Below are positions 51,381 to 61,633 of a stretch of 64,000 nucleotides of DNA, piece by piece. The position numbers and the translations under genes were made by a program. The notes under the pieces were generated by a model. That model was not told the DNA's origin and made no database searches. It saw only the letters and a program-made list of their open reading frames with translations. Position 1 is the first letter of the stretch. Every line of letters starts with the position of its first letter. The stretch lies in the NCBI RefSeq assembly GCF_025403485.1, contig NZ_CP099966.1, positions 4,958,501 through 5,022,500 of the forward strand. Direction: 5' to 3'. Origin of the DNA: Chryseobacterium paludis (GTDB lineage: Bacteria > Bacteroidota > Bacteroidia > Flavobacteriales > Weeksellaceae).

Positions 51381-52661
51381 CTAAACTTCTAGTTTTTTTT
51401 CCATCTCTTGTGGATGATTTAAAGAATATTTCAGCTGATCTTTGTCTAATTGCTTTTCCCAGTTGGCTACGACTACGGTAGCAACTGAATTACCAATAAC
51501 ATTGGTTAGAGCTCTACATTCGCTCATAAATTTATCAATTCCAAGGATCAGGGTCATTCCTGCGATCGGAATTTCAGGAACAACAGCTAATGTTGCAGCC
51601 AAAGTAACAAAACCTGCTCCAGTAACTCCAGCAGCACCTTTAGAGCTTAACATAGCAACAAGTAATAGCATTAATTGTTTCTCAAGAGGTAAATGAATAT
51701 TGAGTGCCTGTGCGATAAATAATGAAGCCAGGGTCATATAGATATTTGTGCCATCAAGGTTGAAAGAATAGCCTGTAGGTACTACCAATCCTACAATTGC
51801 TTTTGAGCAACCTGCCTTCTCGAGTTTTTCCATAATTCCCGGAAGGGCAGATTCTGAAGAGCTGGTCCCTAATACCAAAAGGAGCTCTTCTTTAAGATAA
51901 TACATTAGTTTAAAAATGCTAAAACCATTGTACCACGCCACTGCACCCAATACCAGGACAACAAATAAAATTGAAGTGATATAGAATGTACCCACTAAAA
52001 ATATGAGATTTAAAACAGAGTGAAGTCCGTATTTTCCAATCGTAAAAGCCATTGCCCCAAAAGCTCCGATAGGGGCTAGCTTCATAAGCATATGAACTAT
52101 TTTGAAAATAGGAGTTGAAAGATCTTGTAGGAAATTTGTTATTTTCTGGCTTTTCTCTTTTGTAAGAACAAGAGCTACTCCCATTAAAATGGCAACAAGC
52201 AGAACCTGAAGAATATTCTCACCAACCAATGGACTGAACAATGTTTCAGGAATAATATTCATCATAAATCCGGTAAGTGTAGTGTCGTGGGCTTTCTGCT
52301 GATATTGTGAAACATCTCCCGAAAGAGTGGCAGGGTCAATATTTAACCCAGAACCAGGTTGTAAAATGTTTCCAACGATAAGACCGATGATCAAGGCTAA
52401 AGTTGAAAATGTAAAAAAATAGATCATTGCTTTTACAGCAATTCTACCAACTTTTTTAAGATCAGTCATATGAGCAATTCCCAATGTCAGAGTAATAAAG
52501 ATCACTGGAGCAATAATCATTTTTACAAGTTTAATAAAACCATCACCTAATGGTTTCATTTTTTCTCCTAATTCAGGATAAAACCTGCCTAAAAGTATAC
52601 CTGCAATGATGGCTATAATTACTTGGAAATAAAGCTGCTGATAAAATTGTTTTGCTTTCAA
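51381..52661 (-). CDS. Dicarboxylate/amino acid:cation symporter (DAACS family)
   Basis: A 426-residue sodium- or proton-coupled carrier: [20 protein letters not shown] (residues about 42-61), the serine-rich hairpin [20 protein letters not shown], and [20 protein letters not shown], the substrate-binding segment. The C-terminal [20 protein letters not shown] is typical. The group includes GltP and DctA, for glutamate/aspartate or C4-dicarboxylates. Which one is meant cannot be read safely. It is monocistronic and convergent with the lipid kinase. Confidence 0.92.
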   Translation of the reverse strand: MKAKQFYQQLYFQVIIAIIAGILLGRFYPELGEKMKPLGDGFIKLVKMIIAPVIFITLTLGIAHMTDLKKVGRIAVKAMIYFFTFSTLALIIGLIVGNILQPGSGLNIDPATLSGDVSQYQQKAHDTTLTGFMMNIIPETLFSPLVGENILQVLLVAILMGVALVLTKEKSQKITNFLQDLSTPIFKIVHMLMKLAPIGAFGAMAFTIGKYGLHSVLNLIFLVGTFYITSILFVVLVLGAVAWYNGFSIFKLMYYLKEELLLVLGTSSSESALPGIMEKLEKAGCSKAIVGLVVPTGYSFNLDGTNIYMTLASLFIAQALNIHLPLEKQLMLLLVAMLSSKGAAGVTGAGFVTLAATLAVVPEIPIAGMTLILGIDKFMSECRALTNVIGNSVATVVVANWEKQLDKDQLKYSLNHPQEMEKKLEV

Positions 52662-52801
52662 TGGAGATGTATTACATTATTAAAGGATGAAAAATAAGAA
52701 AAAAATGTTACGATTTGTGATAGATATCATAAAAAATACTCTTTTTTCCTTAATCCATCCTTTTGTATTTTTGTTGAAGGTGCTTATTAATAAATAGAAA
52801 A

Positions 52802-54490
52802 TTATTCTGTGGCAACAGAATCGTCTCCACGCCCATCTGCAACAGCGTGAATATTTCCATTGTTATCAATGACGATCATTTCTGTCTTTCCTATCTGTTT
52901 TATTTTTTCGATAACATAGTTTTTTGCTTTCAAATCATTAATGGTAGACTCTGGAAAATCATTTTCTACCGTTACGGTCTCTGGAAGCCACTGATGGTGA
53001 AATTTAGGAGCATTTACAGAGATATTAGCATTTAATTTAAAATCCACCACATCCACAATAGACTGATAAACTGATGTAGCTATCGTTGTTCCACCAGGTG
53101 TTCCAACTACCATAAAAGGTTTTCCGTTTTTTAATAAAATGGTTGGTGTCATTGAAGAAAGCATTCTTTTATTTGGCTGAATAGAATTCGCTTCACCACC
53201 TACAGCTCCAAACATATTTGGAACACCAGGTTTAATTGAGAAATCATCCATCTCGTTATTTAGAAAGAATCCTGCACCAGAAACAAAAACCTTACTTCCA
53301 TAATATCCATTAAGGGTTGTAGTAACGGATGCTGCATTTCCATCTTTGTCAATGACTGAAATATGAGTGGTTTCTGTAGATTCTTTAGGTTGTTTAATGA
53401 TCTTTCCTACTTCAGAACTTGGAGTTGCCTTTGAGAAACTAAAGCTTTTCCACCTGTTTCTTAGGTAGTCATCAGAAATCAGATAGTTTGTTTTATCAGC
53501 TATAAAATCAGGATCACCCATATATTCTGCTCTGTCTGCATAAGCCCGTCTTTCAGCTTCCACCATGATCTGTACCGCAGGCGTAGAGTTAAGCTGATAT
53601 TTTTCCAGATTTTCATAACTGGCCATTCTAAGCATTTGAGCTAGAAGAATCCCCCCACTTGATGGCAGCGGCATAGAAACGACATTGTTTCCCTTATAGT
53701 CGAACTCCAGGGCTTTTCTTTCTGCTACTTTATAATTTTTTAAATCTTCAGAAGTAATTATACCATTTCCTTTTTTCATCTCGGAAACAATTAGGTCAGC
53801 TGTTTTTCCTTCATAAAAACCTTTGGCTCCCAATTTTTGGATGAGTTTTAAAGTCTCTGCAAGCTCTTTCTGAACCAGTAAATCCCCAGCTTTCCATGGG
53901 GTGTTTTTTACAAAAATAAAGGTTGATTTATTATTTTTTTTAAAACTTTCTTGATGAGTGTTCAGCATATCTGCTTCTTTTTCTGTAATAGCAAATCCTT
54001 TTTCTGCTAGATCAATAGCTGGCTGGATAATTTTATCCATAGGAAGTTTACAGTATTTTAAAGTAGCAAAAAATCCTGCAATGCTTCCGGGAATACCTAC
54101 TGCTAATCTGCCGTTTTGAGAAAGATCTGTATTCGCCTTTCCTGTTTTGTCGATATACATGTCCTTTGATGCATTTTTAGGAGCTGTTTCCCGATAATCT
54201 ATAGTGAATTTTTCACCATTATTTTTTACACCTACTAAAAAACCACCACCACCGATATTTCCGGCTTGAGGGTATACAACGGCTAGCGCATATTGTGTGG
54301 CGACAATAGCATCATAAGCATTTCCACCCAGCTTCATCACTTTTGCGCCCGCTTCACTGGCTAAAGGATGTGCAGAAACCACAACTCCCTTATTTTTTAC
54401 TTTAACTTCTTTTACGATGTTGAAATCGGTAAACTGACTCCAATAAAAATTTGTACTTAGAATTATTGCTGCGAATAATAACTTCTTCAT
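52802..54490 (-). CDS. ggt: Gamma-glutamyltransferase
   Basis: A 562-residue Ntn-hydrolase precursor with a signal peptide (residues 1-18). The autocleavage/catalytic Thr lies in STETTHISVIDKDGNAASVT, where the small subunit begins. Also VVSAHPLASEAGAKVMKLGG, GGGGFLVGVKNNGE, ETAPKNASKDMY, FLNNEMDDFSIKPG and the late GTPGGTTIATSVYQSIVDVV. It hydrolyses or transfers the glutamyl group of glutathione and gamma-glutamyl peptides in the periplasm. A separate transcript, divergent from the TonB receptor. Confidence 0.95.
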   Translation of the reverse strand: MKKLLFAAIILSTNFYWSQFTDFNIVKEVKVKNKGVVVSAHPLASEAGAKVMKLGGNAYDAIVATQYALAVVYPQAGNIGGGGFLVGVKNNGEKFTIDYRETAPKNASKDMYIDKTGKANTDLSQNGRLAVGIPGSIAGFFATLKYCKLPMDKIIQPAIDLAEKGFAITEKEADMLNTHQESFKKNNKSTFIFVKNTPWKAGDLLVQKELAETLKLIQKLGAKGFYEGKTADLIVSEMKKGNGIITSEDLKNYKVAERKALEFDYKGNNVVSMPLPSSGGILLAQMLRMASYENLEKYQLNSTPAVQIMVEAERRAYADRAEYMGDPDFIADKTNYLISDDYLRNRWKSFSFSKATPSSEVGKIIKQPKESTETTHISVIDKDGNAASVTTTLNGYYGSKVFVSGAGFFLNNEMDDFSIKPGVPNMFGAVGGEANSIQPNKRMLSSMTPTILLKNGKPFMVVGTPGGTTIATSVYQSIVDVVDFKLNANISVNAPKFHHQWLPETVTVENDFPESTINDLKAKNYVIEKIKQIGKTEMIVIDNNGNIHAVADGRGDDSVATE

Positions 54491-54693
54491 ATCATTTTGT
54501 TTTTCCTTGAAGCAAAATTATATATTTTTTAACAAAATTTTCCTTTTCTAACCCATAACTATTAAGTGAAAATAGGGATTTAGTTAAATTTGTTTCATTT
54601 GTACAGAAATGTGGATAATGTTATATTTTGTTTATTATTTGTTAGGTTTAAATAATTATAATTTAATAAAATTGACTTTTAATTGTGTTTAAA

Positions 54694-54723
54694 TTGTTTT
54701 TTAAAGATAATTCATTACTTTTG
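54694..54723 (+). promoter_or_regulatory. Promoter of the large TonB receptor gene
   Basis: -33 TTG (54694-54696), 19 bases, -7 TACTTTTG (54716-54723). It fits the consensus well; no Fur-type box was seen nearby. Confidence 0.6.
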
Positions 54724-54736
54724 GAAAAAAAGCAAT

Positions 54737-57583
54737 ATGATTAAAAATTACCAAAAAGCTATTTCCTTAGGCTCATTATTTTTAGTTTCCATGTATGCGC
54801 AGGCGCAAACAGATTCTACAAAAACAAAAAATATAGAAGAGATCAAAATTACATTAGGATCCCGGAATAAAGCGAGGGTAGCGACAGATACTCCTGTGCC
54901 TGTTGATGTTATCAATATTGGCTCACAATCTGTTATGACTCCGCAGATGGATCTTAATCAAATTCTTAATTACGCCGCTCCTTCATTTACATCAAATTCC
55001 ACGACAGTTGCCGATGGAACTGACCATATAGATCCCGCACAATTAAGAGGGTTAGGACCAGATCAAGTACTGGTTCTATTGAACGGCAAAAGAAGACATA
55101 CTTCATCTTTAGTTAATGTAAATGGTTCGCCCGGTAGAGGTTCTGTGGGAACAGATCTAAATGCATTACCAGCTTTTGCAATAGAACGTTTGGAAGTATT
55201 AAGAGATGGTGCTTCAGCTCAATATGGTTCTGATGCTATTGCGGGTGTTATTAATGTGATCATGAAAAAAAACACCAATGCATTAAGTGCTGCGATTACG
55301 GCTGGAGGTTTTAATAGTAATGGCTCAAATGATCATACTGGAGGTTGGGATGGAGGTAAATATCAGGTAGACCTTAATTATGGTACTGGACTAGGGAAAA
55401 ATGGATTCATCAACTTCACGGCAAGTTTAATGAAAAGAGACGAGACGAGAAGAGCTAATACGGCAACAGGTAATATTTTTAATGCATATAATGCTATTGA
55501 ACGAAGAGCATCAGAAAATGGAGTTAATATTTCTTCTCTTTTTGGTAATATAGGAAATACACCTAATCAGCAACAAATCGTTGATTACATTCATCAATAC
55601 GCCCAGGGCGTGAGCTATTTTAATCCTTCTTTTCAGTCACAGATTCAAAACACAAATAATATTGCTGGATTGCAGGATCTTTTGCGCACAGATTTTACAG
55701 AAAATGAATTGGCCTACAGAGGGCTGACAAGAAATGATTTTAATATGAGGGTTGGACAGTCCAGGTTGACATCGGGACAATTTTTCATGAACTCTCAATT
55801 TGATTTATCTTCCTCTATACAGGGCTACGCTTTTGGTGGAATTTCTTACAGAAGTGGTAACGCTGGTGGATTTTTCCGTAGACCGAATGAGGGCAGGGCT
55901 TCTACTTCCATTTATCCCAATGGTTTCTTGCCTGAAATTGCTTCTGATGTAATTGATCTTTCTTTCGCTGCTGGTTTTAAAGGAAAAATAGGAAATATAA
56001 ATTATGATATAAGCAATACTTTTGGACGTAATACATTTGATTACACCATAAAAAATACAGCTAATGCTTCGATGCCTTATCCAAGTAAAACAGAATTTAA
56101 TGCCGGAGGCTTAAATTTTTCACAGAATACCATTAATGCAGACTTTGATACAAAAGTTGACTGGCTTCAAGGATTTAATATTGCTTTTGGTGGTGAGGCT
56201 AGGTTTGAAAGGTATAAAATTACAAGCGGAGAGCAGGATTCGTGGGCATTATATGATATTAACGGCAATGTTCAAAATGCTTCAACTCCTGACAATTTAA
56301 AACCAACTGATTTTTTGGGAACAGTACGACCAGGAGGAGCACAGGTTTTTCCGGGATTCAGGCCTGCAAATAGTTTAAACAAGGGAAGAAGTTCCATTGC
56401 CGGATATCTGGATACTGAACTTGATATTACGGATAAATGGCTTGTGAGTGGTGCAGTAAGGTTTGAAAATTATTCAGATTTTGGGTCTACATTTAATTAT
56501 AAAATAGCTACCCGATATAAGCTTACTGATCAGATTAATGTTAGGGCTGCGCATTCCACTGGATTTCGTGCTCCATCTTTGCAGCAGATTTATTATAATG
56601 CAACATCTACACAGTTTGTAGGTGGGACGGCTTTTGAAGTAGGAACCTTTTCTAATGATTCTCAAATAGCAAAGAATCTGGGGATTCCTCAATTAAAACA
56701 GGAAGAATCTGTAAGCTATTCTGCAGGTTTTACAGCTAAAATACCTACGGCTAACCTTACGCTTACGGTAGATGGATATTATATTAAAATTAAAAATAGG
56801 GTGGTTCTTACTGATCAGTTTTTGAGACCCAATGGAACTTATCCAGGTGGAAGTTTTCTATATGATCTTCAGGTTGAATTTGATAAAGCCAATGCCAATG
56901 CAGCAACATTCTTTGCCAATGCTATTGACACCCAAACAAAAGGCTTGGAGGGTGTAGTTTCACATAGAGCTAAATTCTCTCCAAAAGTTTCATTGAACTC
57001 TGACCTGGCAGTAACTGTTTCTAAAACAAATAGGGTAGGGAATATTCACGGTTCAGATCTTTTAATCAATGCAGGACAGATCAATCGTTATTATTCTGAA
57101 ACAAGTCGTATATATATTGAAGAAGCGGTTCCAAGATTTAAGGCTTCACTTAATAATGCCTTGGAAATCAATAGATTTAGCGTTTTTCTAAGAAATGTTT
57201 ATTTCGGAAAAGTGACTGATCCAAATACGATGGACGTTAATGGGGATGGTAAAATTGGTTATGAAATGATCAATGGGAGTGTTGTTGAGACAGAGCATCC
57301 GGTGTGGGGTGCAAAAATAATAACTGATCTTTCAGTAGGATATAAGTTCAATAAAAGTTTTATTTTGACGATTGGTGCAAATAACCTGTTTGATATCTAT
57401 CCGGATAAAAATTATGGGCCAACAGCTGTTCAAAGGGCTTCTATGAATACTTCGGGAAATATAGAATATAAGCCAGCTACTATTGATCTCTCTAATCAGA
57501 ATCAGTTTGTGTATTCAAGAAATGTATCACAGTTCGGGATGAACGGCAGGTTTCTTTTTACAAGGCTTAATTTAAATTTTTAA
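54737..57583 (+). CDS. Large TonB-dependent outer-membrane receptor
   Basis: A 948-residue receptor. Signal peptide residues 1-22 (YAQAQ), TonB box IEEIKITLGS, plug (PVPVDVINIGSQSVMTPQ, VLVLLNGKRRHTSSLV, IERLEVLRDGASAQYGSDAI, AGVINVIMKKN), then the barrel with AHSTGFRAPSLQQIYYNAT and the final FGMNGRFLFTRLNLNF. The substrate is unknown. It resembles proteobacterial-type iron complex receptors rather than SusC. The start at 54737 begins the signal peptide; the frame extends to 54683. There is no partner gene (no SusD). Confidence 0.9.
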   Translation: MIKNYQKAISLGSLFLVSMYAQAQTDSTKTKNIEEIKITLGSRNKARVATDTPVPVDVINIGSQSVMTPQMDLNQILNYAAPSFTSNSTTVADGTDHIDPAQLRGLGPDQVLVLLNGKRRHTSSLVNVNGSPGRGSVGTDLNALPAFAIERLEVLRDGASAQYGSDAIAGVINVIMKKNTNALSAAITAGGFNSNGSNDHTGGWDGGKYQVDLNYGTGLGKNGFINFTASLMKRDETRRANTATGNIFNAYNAIERRASENGVNISSLFGNIGNTPNQQQIVDYIHQYAQGVSYFNPSFQSQIQNTNNIAGLQDLLRTDFTENELAYRGLTRNDFNMRVGQSRLTSGQFFMNSQFDLSSSIQGYAFGGISYRSGNAGGFFRRPNEGRASTSIYPNGFLPEIASDVIDLSFAAGFKGKIGNINYDISNTFGRNTFDYTIKNTANASMPYPSKTEFNAGGLNFSQNTINADFDTKVDWLQGFNIAFGGEARFERYKITSGEQDSWALYDINGNVQNASTPDNLKPTDFLGTVRPGGAQVFPGFRPANSLNKGRSSIAGYLDTELDITDKWLVSGAVRFENYSDFGSTFNYKIATRYKLTDQINVRAAHSTGFRAPSLQQIYYNATSTQFVGGTAFEVGTFSNDSQIAKNLGIPQLKQEESVSYSAGFTAKIPTANLTLTVDGYYIKIKNRVVLTDQFLRPNGTYPGGSFLYDLQVEFDKANANAATFFANAIDTQTKGLEGVVSHRAKFSPKVSLNSDLAVTVSKTNRVGNIHGSDLLINAGQINRYYSETSRIYIEEAVPRFKASLNNALEINRFSVFLRNVYFGKVTDPNTMDVNGDGKIGYEMINGSVVETEHPVWGAKIITDLSVGYKFNKSFILTIGANNLFDIYPDKNYGPTAVQRASMNTSGNIEYKPATIDLSNQNQFVYSRNVSQFGMNGRFLFTRLNLNF

Positions 57584-57602
57584 GAAATCTTATAAATGTT
57601 CT

Positions 57603-57630
57603 AAAGGTGTGTTTTTACACACCTTTTTTT
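57603..57630 (+). terminator. Intrinsic terminator of the large TonB receptor
   Basis: Arms AAAGGTGTGT / ACACACCTTT with a 4-nt loop, followed by TTTT. Confidence 0.88.
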
Positions 57631-57688
57631 ACTATGGTAAGCATGATTTTTTTACTTTTGTAAAGTTCAAAATCTAAAAGATATAAAA

Positions 57689-58654
57689 ATGGAATCCTAT
57701 ACGGAAAAAATACTGATTACAGGTGCTTTAGGTCAGATCGGCACTGAACTTACCAACAGACTTGTTGAAATCCACGGAGCTGAAAATGTTGTAGCATCTG
57801 GATTAGACAGATGGCAGAAAGGAATTACTTCTGCCGGATACTATGAGAGAATGGATGTTACCAATACTCAATTGGTAAGACAGGTTATCAAGGATTATGA
57901 CATTACTACAGTTTATCACTTGGCGTCTTTACTATCCGGAACCTCAGAAAAACAACCGGTTTTTGCATGGAAACTGAATCTTGAGCCTCTACTTCATTTT
58001 TGTGAAATGGCAAAAGAAGGATTGCTTAAAAAGATCTTCTGGCCAAGTTCAATTGCTGTTTTTGGTAAAGGAATTCCTAAAGAAAATGTAGAGCAGGATG
58101 TTGTTTTGAATCCAACTACTGTATATGGTATTTCTAAAATGGCGGGTGAAAAATGGTGTGAATATTATTTCGATAAGTATGGGGTAGATGTAAGAAGTAT
58201 TCGTTATCCTGGATTAATTTCATGGAAGACCCCAGCTGGAGGTGGAACCACTGATTATGCAGTGGAGATTTTTTATGAAGCGATCGAGCAAGGAAAATAT
58301 ACAAGTTTCATTTCCGAAAATACAGGAATGCCTATGTTGTATATGGATGATGCCATCAATGCAACTTTGAAACTAATGGATGCTCCAAAAGAAAGTTTAA
58401 CAGTTCGTTCTTCTTATAATTTAGGAGGGATGTCTTTTACTCCAAAAGAATTGGCAGAAGAAATCAAGAAAGAAATTCCAGAATTTACAATCGATTACAA
58501 GCCAGATTTCAGACAACAAATTGCAGACTCTTGGCCAGCTTCAATTGATGATTCAATTGCAAAAAAGGACTGGGGACTTACTTATGATTTTGGAATTTCT
58601 GAGATGACAAAAGATATGATCAAGAATCTTAAAGTGAAATTAGATAAAAATTAA
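57689..58654 (+). CDS. L-threonine 3-dehydrogenase of the SDR/epimerase type
   Basis: A 321-residue extended SDR. Dinucleotide motif ITGALGQIGTELTNRL (residues about 10-25), DITTVYHLASLLSG, catalytic Ser in IFWPSSIAVFG, and YGISKMAGEKW with the YxxxK pair. The segments GGGTTDYAVEIFYEAIEQGK and ENTGMPMLYMDDAINATLKL are the hallmark of SDR-type threonine dehydrogenases first characterised in Flavobacterium. It oxidises threonine to 2-amino-3-oxobutyrate with NAD. A separate transcript. Confidence 0.88.
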   Translation: MESYTEKILITGALGQIGTELTNRLVEIHGAENVVASGLDRWQKGITSAGYYERMDVTNTQLVRQVIKDYDITTVYHLASLLSGTSEKQPVFAWKLNLEPLLHFCEMAKEGLLKKIFWPSSIAVFGKGIPKENVEQDVVLNPTTVYGISKMAGEKWCEYYFDKYGVDVRSIRYPGLISWKTPAGGGTTDYAVEIFYEAIEQGKYTSFISENTGMPMLYMDDAINATLKLMDAPKESLTVRSSYNLGGMSFTPKELAEEIKKEIPEFTIDYKPDFRQQIADSWPASIDDSIAKKDWGLTYDFGISEMTKDMIKNLKVKLDKN

Positions 58655-58738
58655 TTACTTTAAGTTTAGCTTTAATTAAAAGTGTTTTTAACGTCTCATT
58701 TTTAATTGTTTATGAATTTTATATAAAATTAACTTTAA

Positions 58739-59491
58739 ATGATATTATTGACTTTTAACATCGTAGATATTGAAGCAGAAGCCAAAAATGGAGTTCAGAT
58801 TTCCAATGATGACAGGTTAAAAATAACAAATGACAATACAAAAGCTATTCTTAGAATTTTAGATATTCACGATACCAAAGCAACATTTTTTGTTGAAATT
58901 TCTATCATTGAAAAACTTCAAAATCTTATAAAAGCAATTTCAGGCCGCGGGCATGAAATTGCTTTTTATAATAAAAACTCTACCCTTCACGAAATTGAAA
59001 AATTGAAGAAATATATCCAGGAATGTTTTGGAAAACAGATCCGGGGAATTCGTCAAAAAGAGGTGAAGTTCCCCCAGGAGAATTTGAAATTATTGGAGTT
59101 CAATTATGTTTCAAATATTGATAATGCAAATATTCTTTTTCCTTTAAAACGATTAAAAAGAGACACTGAAATTTCAGAAGAAGACGGATTAAGTATTATT
59201 CCTGAAAGTATATCTCCGTATAGTCAATTGCCATACAATGATTTTGTATTTCAAATATTGCCAATGAAGTATTATCAGAATATGGTCTTTGAAACCTTGA
59301 AGAATGATGACTTTGTTCTGATCTATTTAAATTCGTGGCAGTTCACCGATTTTAAAACCTATCCTTTTGAGATTCCATTTTACAGGAAATTCTTTTCAGG
59401 AAAAAAAATGGAGGACAAATTAAATGCCCTCCTTACCTGGATTAATGAGAAGGAGCTTGCTACTTCCCGCATGAAAGATTATATTTTTTAA
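58739..59491 (+). CDS. Polysaccharide-deacetylase-fold protein with degenerate metal site
   Basis: A 250-residue soluble protein without a signal peptide. The fold is suggested by MILLTFNIVDIEAEAKNG at the start, DTKATFFVEISIIEKLQNLI, GRGHEIAFYNKNSTLHEIEK and QIRGIRQKEVKFP, the order seen in NodB/PuuE-like enzymes. The catalytic Asp of the first motif (TFDxE/D) is Asn here (TFNIVD), and the HxxxxH metal pair reads as HEIAFYNKNSTLH, with only part of the ligands. It is thus likely inactive or altered. It ends 5 bp from the convergent methyltransferase. Confidence 0.65.
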   Translation: MILLTFNIVDIEAEAKNGVQISNDDRLKITNDNTKAILRILDIHDTKATFFVEISIIEKLQNLIKAISGRGHEIAFYNKNSTLHEIEKLKKYIQECFGKQIRGIRQKEVKFPQENLKLLEFNYVSNIDNANILFPLKRLKRDTEISEEDGLSIIPESISPYSQLPYNDFVFQILPMKYYQNMVFETLKNDDFVLIYLNSWQFTDFKTYPFEIPFYRKFFSGKKMEDKLNALLTWINEKELATSRMKDYIF

Positions 59492-59496
59492 TCCTA

Positions 59497-60321
59497 TTAT
59501 TCATTTTTACAGATTACTAATAAATCTGTAGAATATTGCATATCTTTTTTAAAGAGAATATCTTTAAAGGAATATTCTGATAAAAAATAGTTTTTAGCAG
59601 TACTTGGTACAGAGTTTTTCTGATTGTTGGATTTTGATTTTTTTATAAAATCGAATAATTTTTTTTGAAGTTTTAAAAGGAAAACTCTTAAGAAATAAGG
59701 ATAAAAAAACAGAGTTGACGGCAACGTGATTGTTCTTTGTTTTTTTGTTCGTTTAATCTCCTCCAAAACCAAGTCCGACTCAGAACCTATTTTTAAAATT
59801 TCTACTTTTTTAAAATGTTTTAAAAGCATTTTTTGCAAACTTTCAGGAGTGTATTCTTTGAGATGGAAGATATTCCAGGGCTGTTGTATATATCTAAAAA
59901 GTCTGTGCTTTTTATCCGGAGTTGAAATAATCAGAATGCCACCAGGATTCAACATCTTTTTTAAATGGGCAGTATATTCACGATCGTTGGGAACGTGCTC
60001 TATAACTTGAAAAGATGTTATAACATCAAATTTTTCATTTTCCAATTCAGAAATTGTCATAAAGCGTAAATTAGAAGCGCTATATTCTTTTTTTGCATAC
60101 TCAATAGCTTCATCACTTATATCAGCGCCAATAATGCTTTCTGTGTTCTCTGATAGCATATGAGTACCATAACCTGAACCACATCCGTAGTCCAAAACCT
60201 TTTTGTTTTTTACAAAGTTTCTGGCATATTCATAAGTAGCAATATGCATCAAATGAAGATATAATTCAGATTTATTGTTGAAATTTTCATTTAAAATATG
60301 CCTTTCTCCAGTGTCTTTCAT
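59497..60321 (-). CDS. Class I SAM-dependent methyltransferase
   Basis: A 274-residue UbiG-like methyltransferase: motif I KVLDYGCGSGYGTHMLSENT (residues about 39-58), GADISDEAIEYAKKEY, FDVITSFQVIEHVPND and LNPGGILIISTPDKKHR. About 90 further residues follow, basic and partly hydrophobic (FYPYFLRVFLLKLQKKLFDF), as in methyltransferases of polysaccharide or glycan synthesis. The substrate is unknown. It is downstream of a 36-bp gap from the phosphoesterase gene on the same strand. Confidence 0.85.
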   Translation of the reverse strand: MKDTGERHILNENFNNKSELYLHLMHIATYEYARNFVKNKKVLDYGCGSGYGTHMLSENTESIIGADISDEAIEYAKKEYSASNLRFMTISELENEKFDVITSFQVIEHVPNDREYTAHLKKMLNPGGILIISTPDKKHRLFRYIQQPWNIFHLKEYTPESLQKMLLKHFKKVEILKIGSESDLVLEEIKRTKKQRTITLPSTLFFYPYFLRVFLLKLQKKLFDFIKKSKSNNQKNSVPSTAKNYFLSEYSFKDILFKKDMQYSTDLLVICKNE

Positions 60322-60357
60322 ACTTATAATATTTTGATTTCTACTAAAATATACAAT

Positions 60358-61563
60358 TTAAGACAACTCAAAAAGAGTGATCTCCGGTAATACACCCACT
60401 CTTCCAGGGTATCCTAAAACTCCGAATCCTCTGTTTACATAAAGAAACTTACCTTCACTTTCATAAATATCAGCCCATTTCGGATAACGATACTGAACAG
60501 GTGACCATTTTATGTTTTTTAAGTCCAATCCGAACTGCATACCATGAGTATGTCCTGATAAAGTCAGTTGGACGTTTCCGGGGTGTTGTTTTACGACGTA
60601 ATCAAAATGAGTAGGGTCATGGCTCATTAATATTTTTGCTGCTGATTCAGGGACGCTTTCAAGTGCTTTGTCCAAATCTCCAAATTGTGGAAATGGTTTT
60701 AATCCCCAGTTATCAACTCCTAAAATATAGAGTTTTTCACCATTCTTTTCGATGACTCTATGTTCATTTCTCAACATATCGAACCCTGCTTGTTTTTCGT
60801 AATCGATAAGTGTGTCAAGATTCTTTTTCTTGGCATCCAAAGAAGACCATGTTACATAATCTCCGTAATCGTGATTTCCAAGTACTGCCAATTTACCATC
60901 TTTAGACTTGATTTTTGAAAACAAAGGAATGAAAGGCAGGAATTCTTCCGAAACATTATTTACCATATCTCCGGTAAACAAAACCAGATCTGGGTTCTGT
61001 TCATTGATCAGTTCGATGGCGTGTTCCAGTTTACTTGGGTCGGCAAAACTTCCACTATGGACATCTGAAATCTGTATAATTTTGTACCCTTTAAAGCTAT
61101 TCGGAAGATTGGTGAGTTTTACTTTTACCTTTCTTACTTTATGGCGATATTTTCCAAAAGTAATTCCATCAATAAAAAGTGCGGATAGTACTCCGCCTAA
61201 CCCCAGTCCCATTAAACTTAGAAACTTTCTTCTTTCAGGAAAAAAATTCTCCGCCGGATTTCTAAAACCTAAAATATAGGTTCCTGTTCTGAAAATATCA
61301 TCGATCAATAAAAACAGGACAATGAAAATTTTTGGGAGAATGAAAATCAGAAAAAGAGACATCATCCATTGGATTCTAATAGAACTTCGATCTGATTTCT
61401 GAAAATGAGTGATCTCATAAGCGAAAATTCCATAAATAGCTAGTGATAACACGCAGTAGCCGATTTTTACCCAGGAATTGTCTGTTAATGTTCTTATTGC
61501 CTGGTAAATATATACTTCCAGGAATAGAAAAATAGCGGCAATAATTAAAAAATTTTTTTGCAT
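60358..61563 (-). CDS. Membrane-anchored metallophosphoesterase
   Basis: A 401-residue protein: four N-terminal membrane helices to about residue 95, then a cytoplasmic or periplasmic link and a calcineurin-like domain. Metal motifs: IIQISDVHSGSF (D-x-H), VLFTGDMVNN (GD), AVLGNHDYGDY (GNHD), MSHDPTHFDYV and TLSGHTHGMQFG (GHTH). Similar to YaeI/YkuE-type phosphodiesterases acting on lipids such as UDP-diacylglucosamine or undecaprenyl derivatives. The start at 61563 is chosen; a frame to 61584 exists. Confidence 0.92.
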   Translation of the reverse strand: MQKNFLIIAAIFLFLEVYIYQAIRTLTDNSWVKIGYCVLSLAIYGIFAYEITHFQKSDRSSIRIQWMMSLFLIFILPKIFIVLFLLIDDIFRTGTYILGFRNPAENFFPERRKFLSLMGLGLGGVLSALFIDGITFGKYRHKVRKVKVKLTNLPNSFKGYKIIQISDVHSGSFADPSKLEHAIELINEQNPDLVLFTGDMVNNVSEEFLPFIPLFSKIKSKDGKLAVLGNHDYGDYVTWSSLDAKKKNLDTLIDYEKQAGFDMLRNEHRVIEKNGEKLYILGVDNWGLKPFPQFGDLDKALESVPESAAKILMSHDPTHFDYVVKQHPGNVQLTLSGHTHGMQFGLDLKNIKWSPVQYRYPKWADIYESEGKFLYVNRGFGVLGYPGRVGVLPEITLFELS

Positions 61564-61572
61564 AATCAGATT

Positions 61573-61612
61573 TAAAAAAAGCACAAAAGAAAAATTCCCT
61601 TTGTGCTTTTTA
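61573..61612 (-). terminator. Intrinsic terminator of the KAS III-like gene
   Basis: On the minus strand a 12-bp stem AAAAAGCACAAA / TTTGTGCTTTTT with a T-run, about 20 bases after the KAS III stop at 61634. It overlaps the start region of the phosphoesterase gene. Confidence 0.85.
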
Positions 61613-61633
61613 ATATTTTTAAATTATTTATTC

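Noticed and set aside
52662..52801. Search for a promoter or small gene between the symporter and ggt
   Set aside because: Only AT-rich sequence without a clear -33/-7 pair or hairpin.
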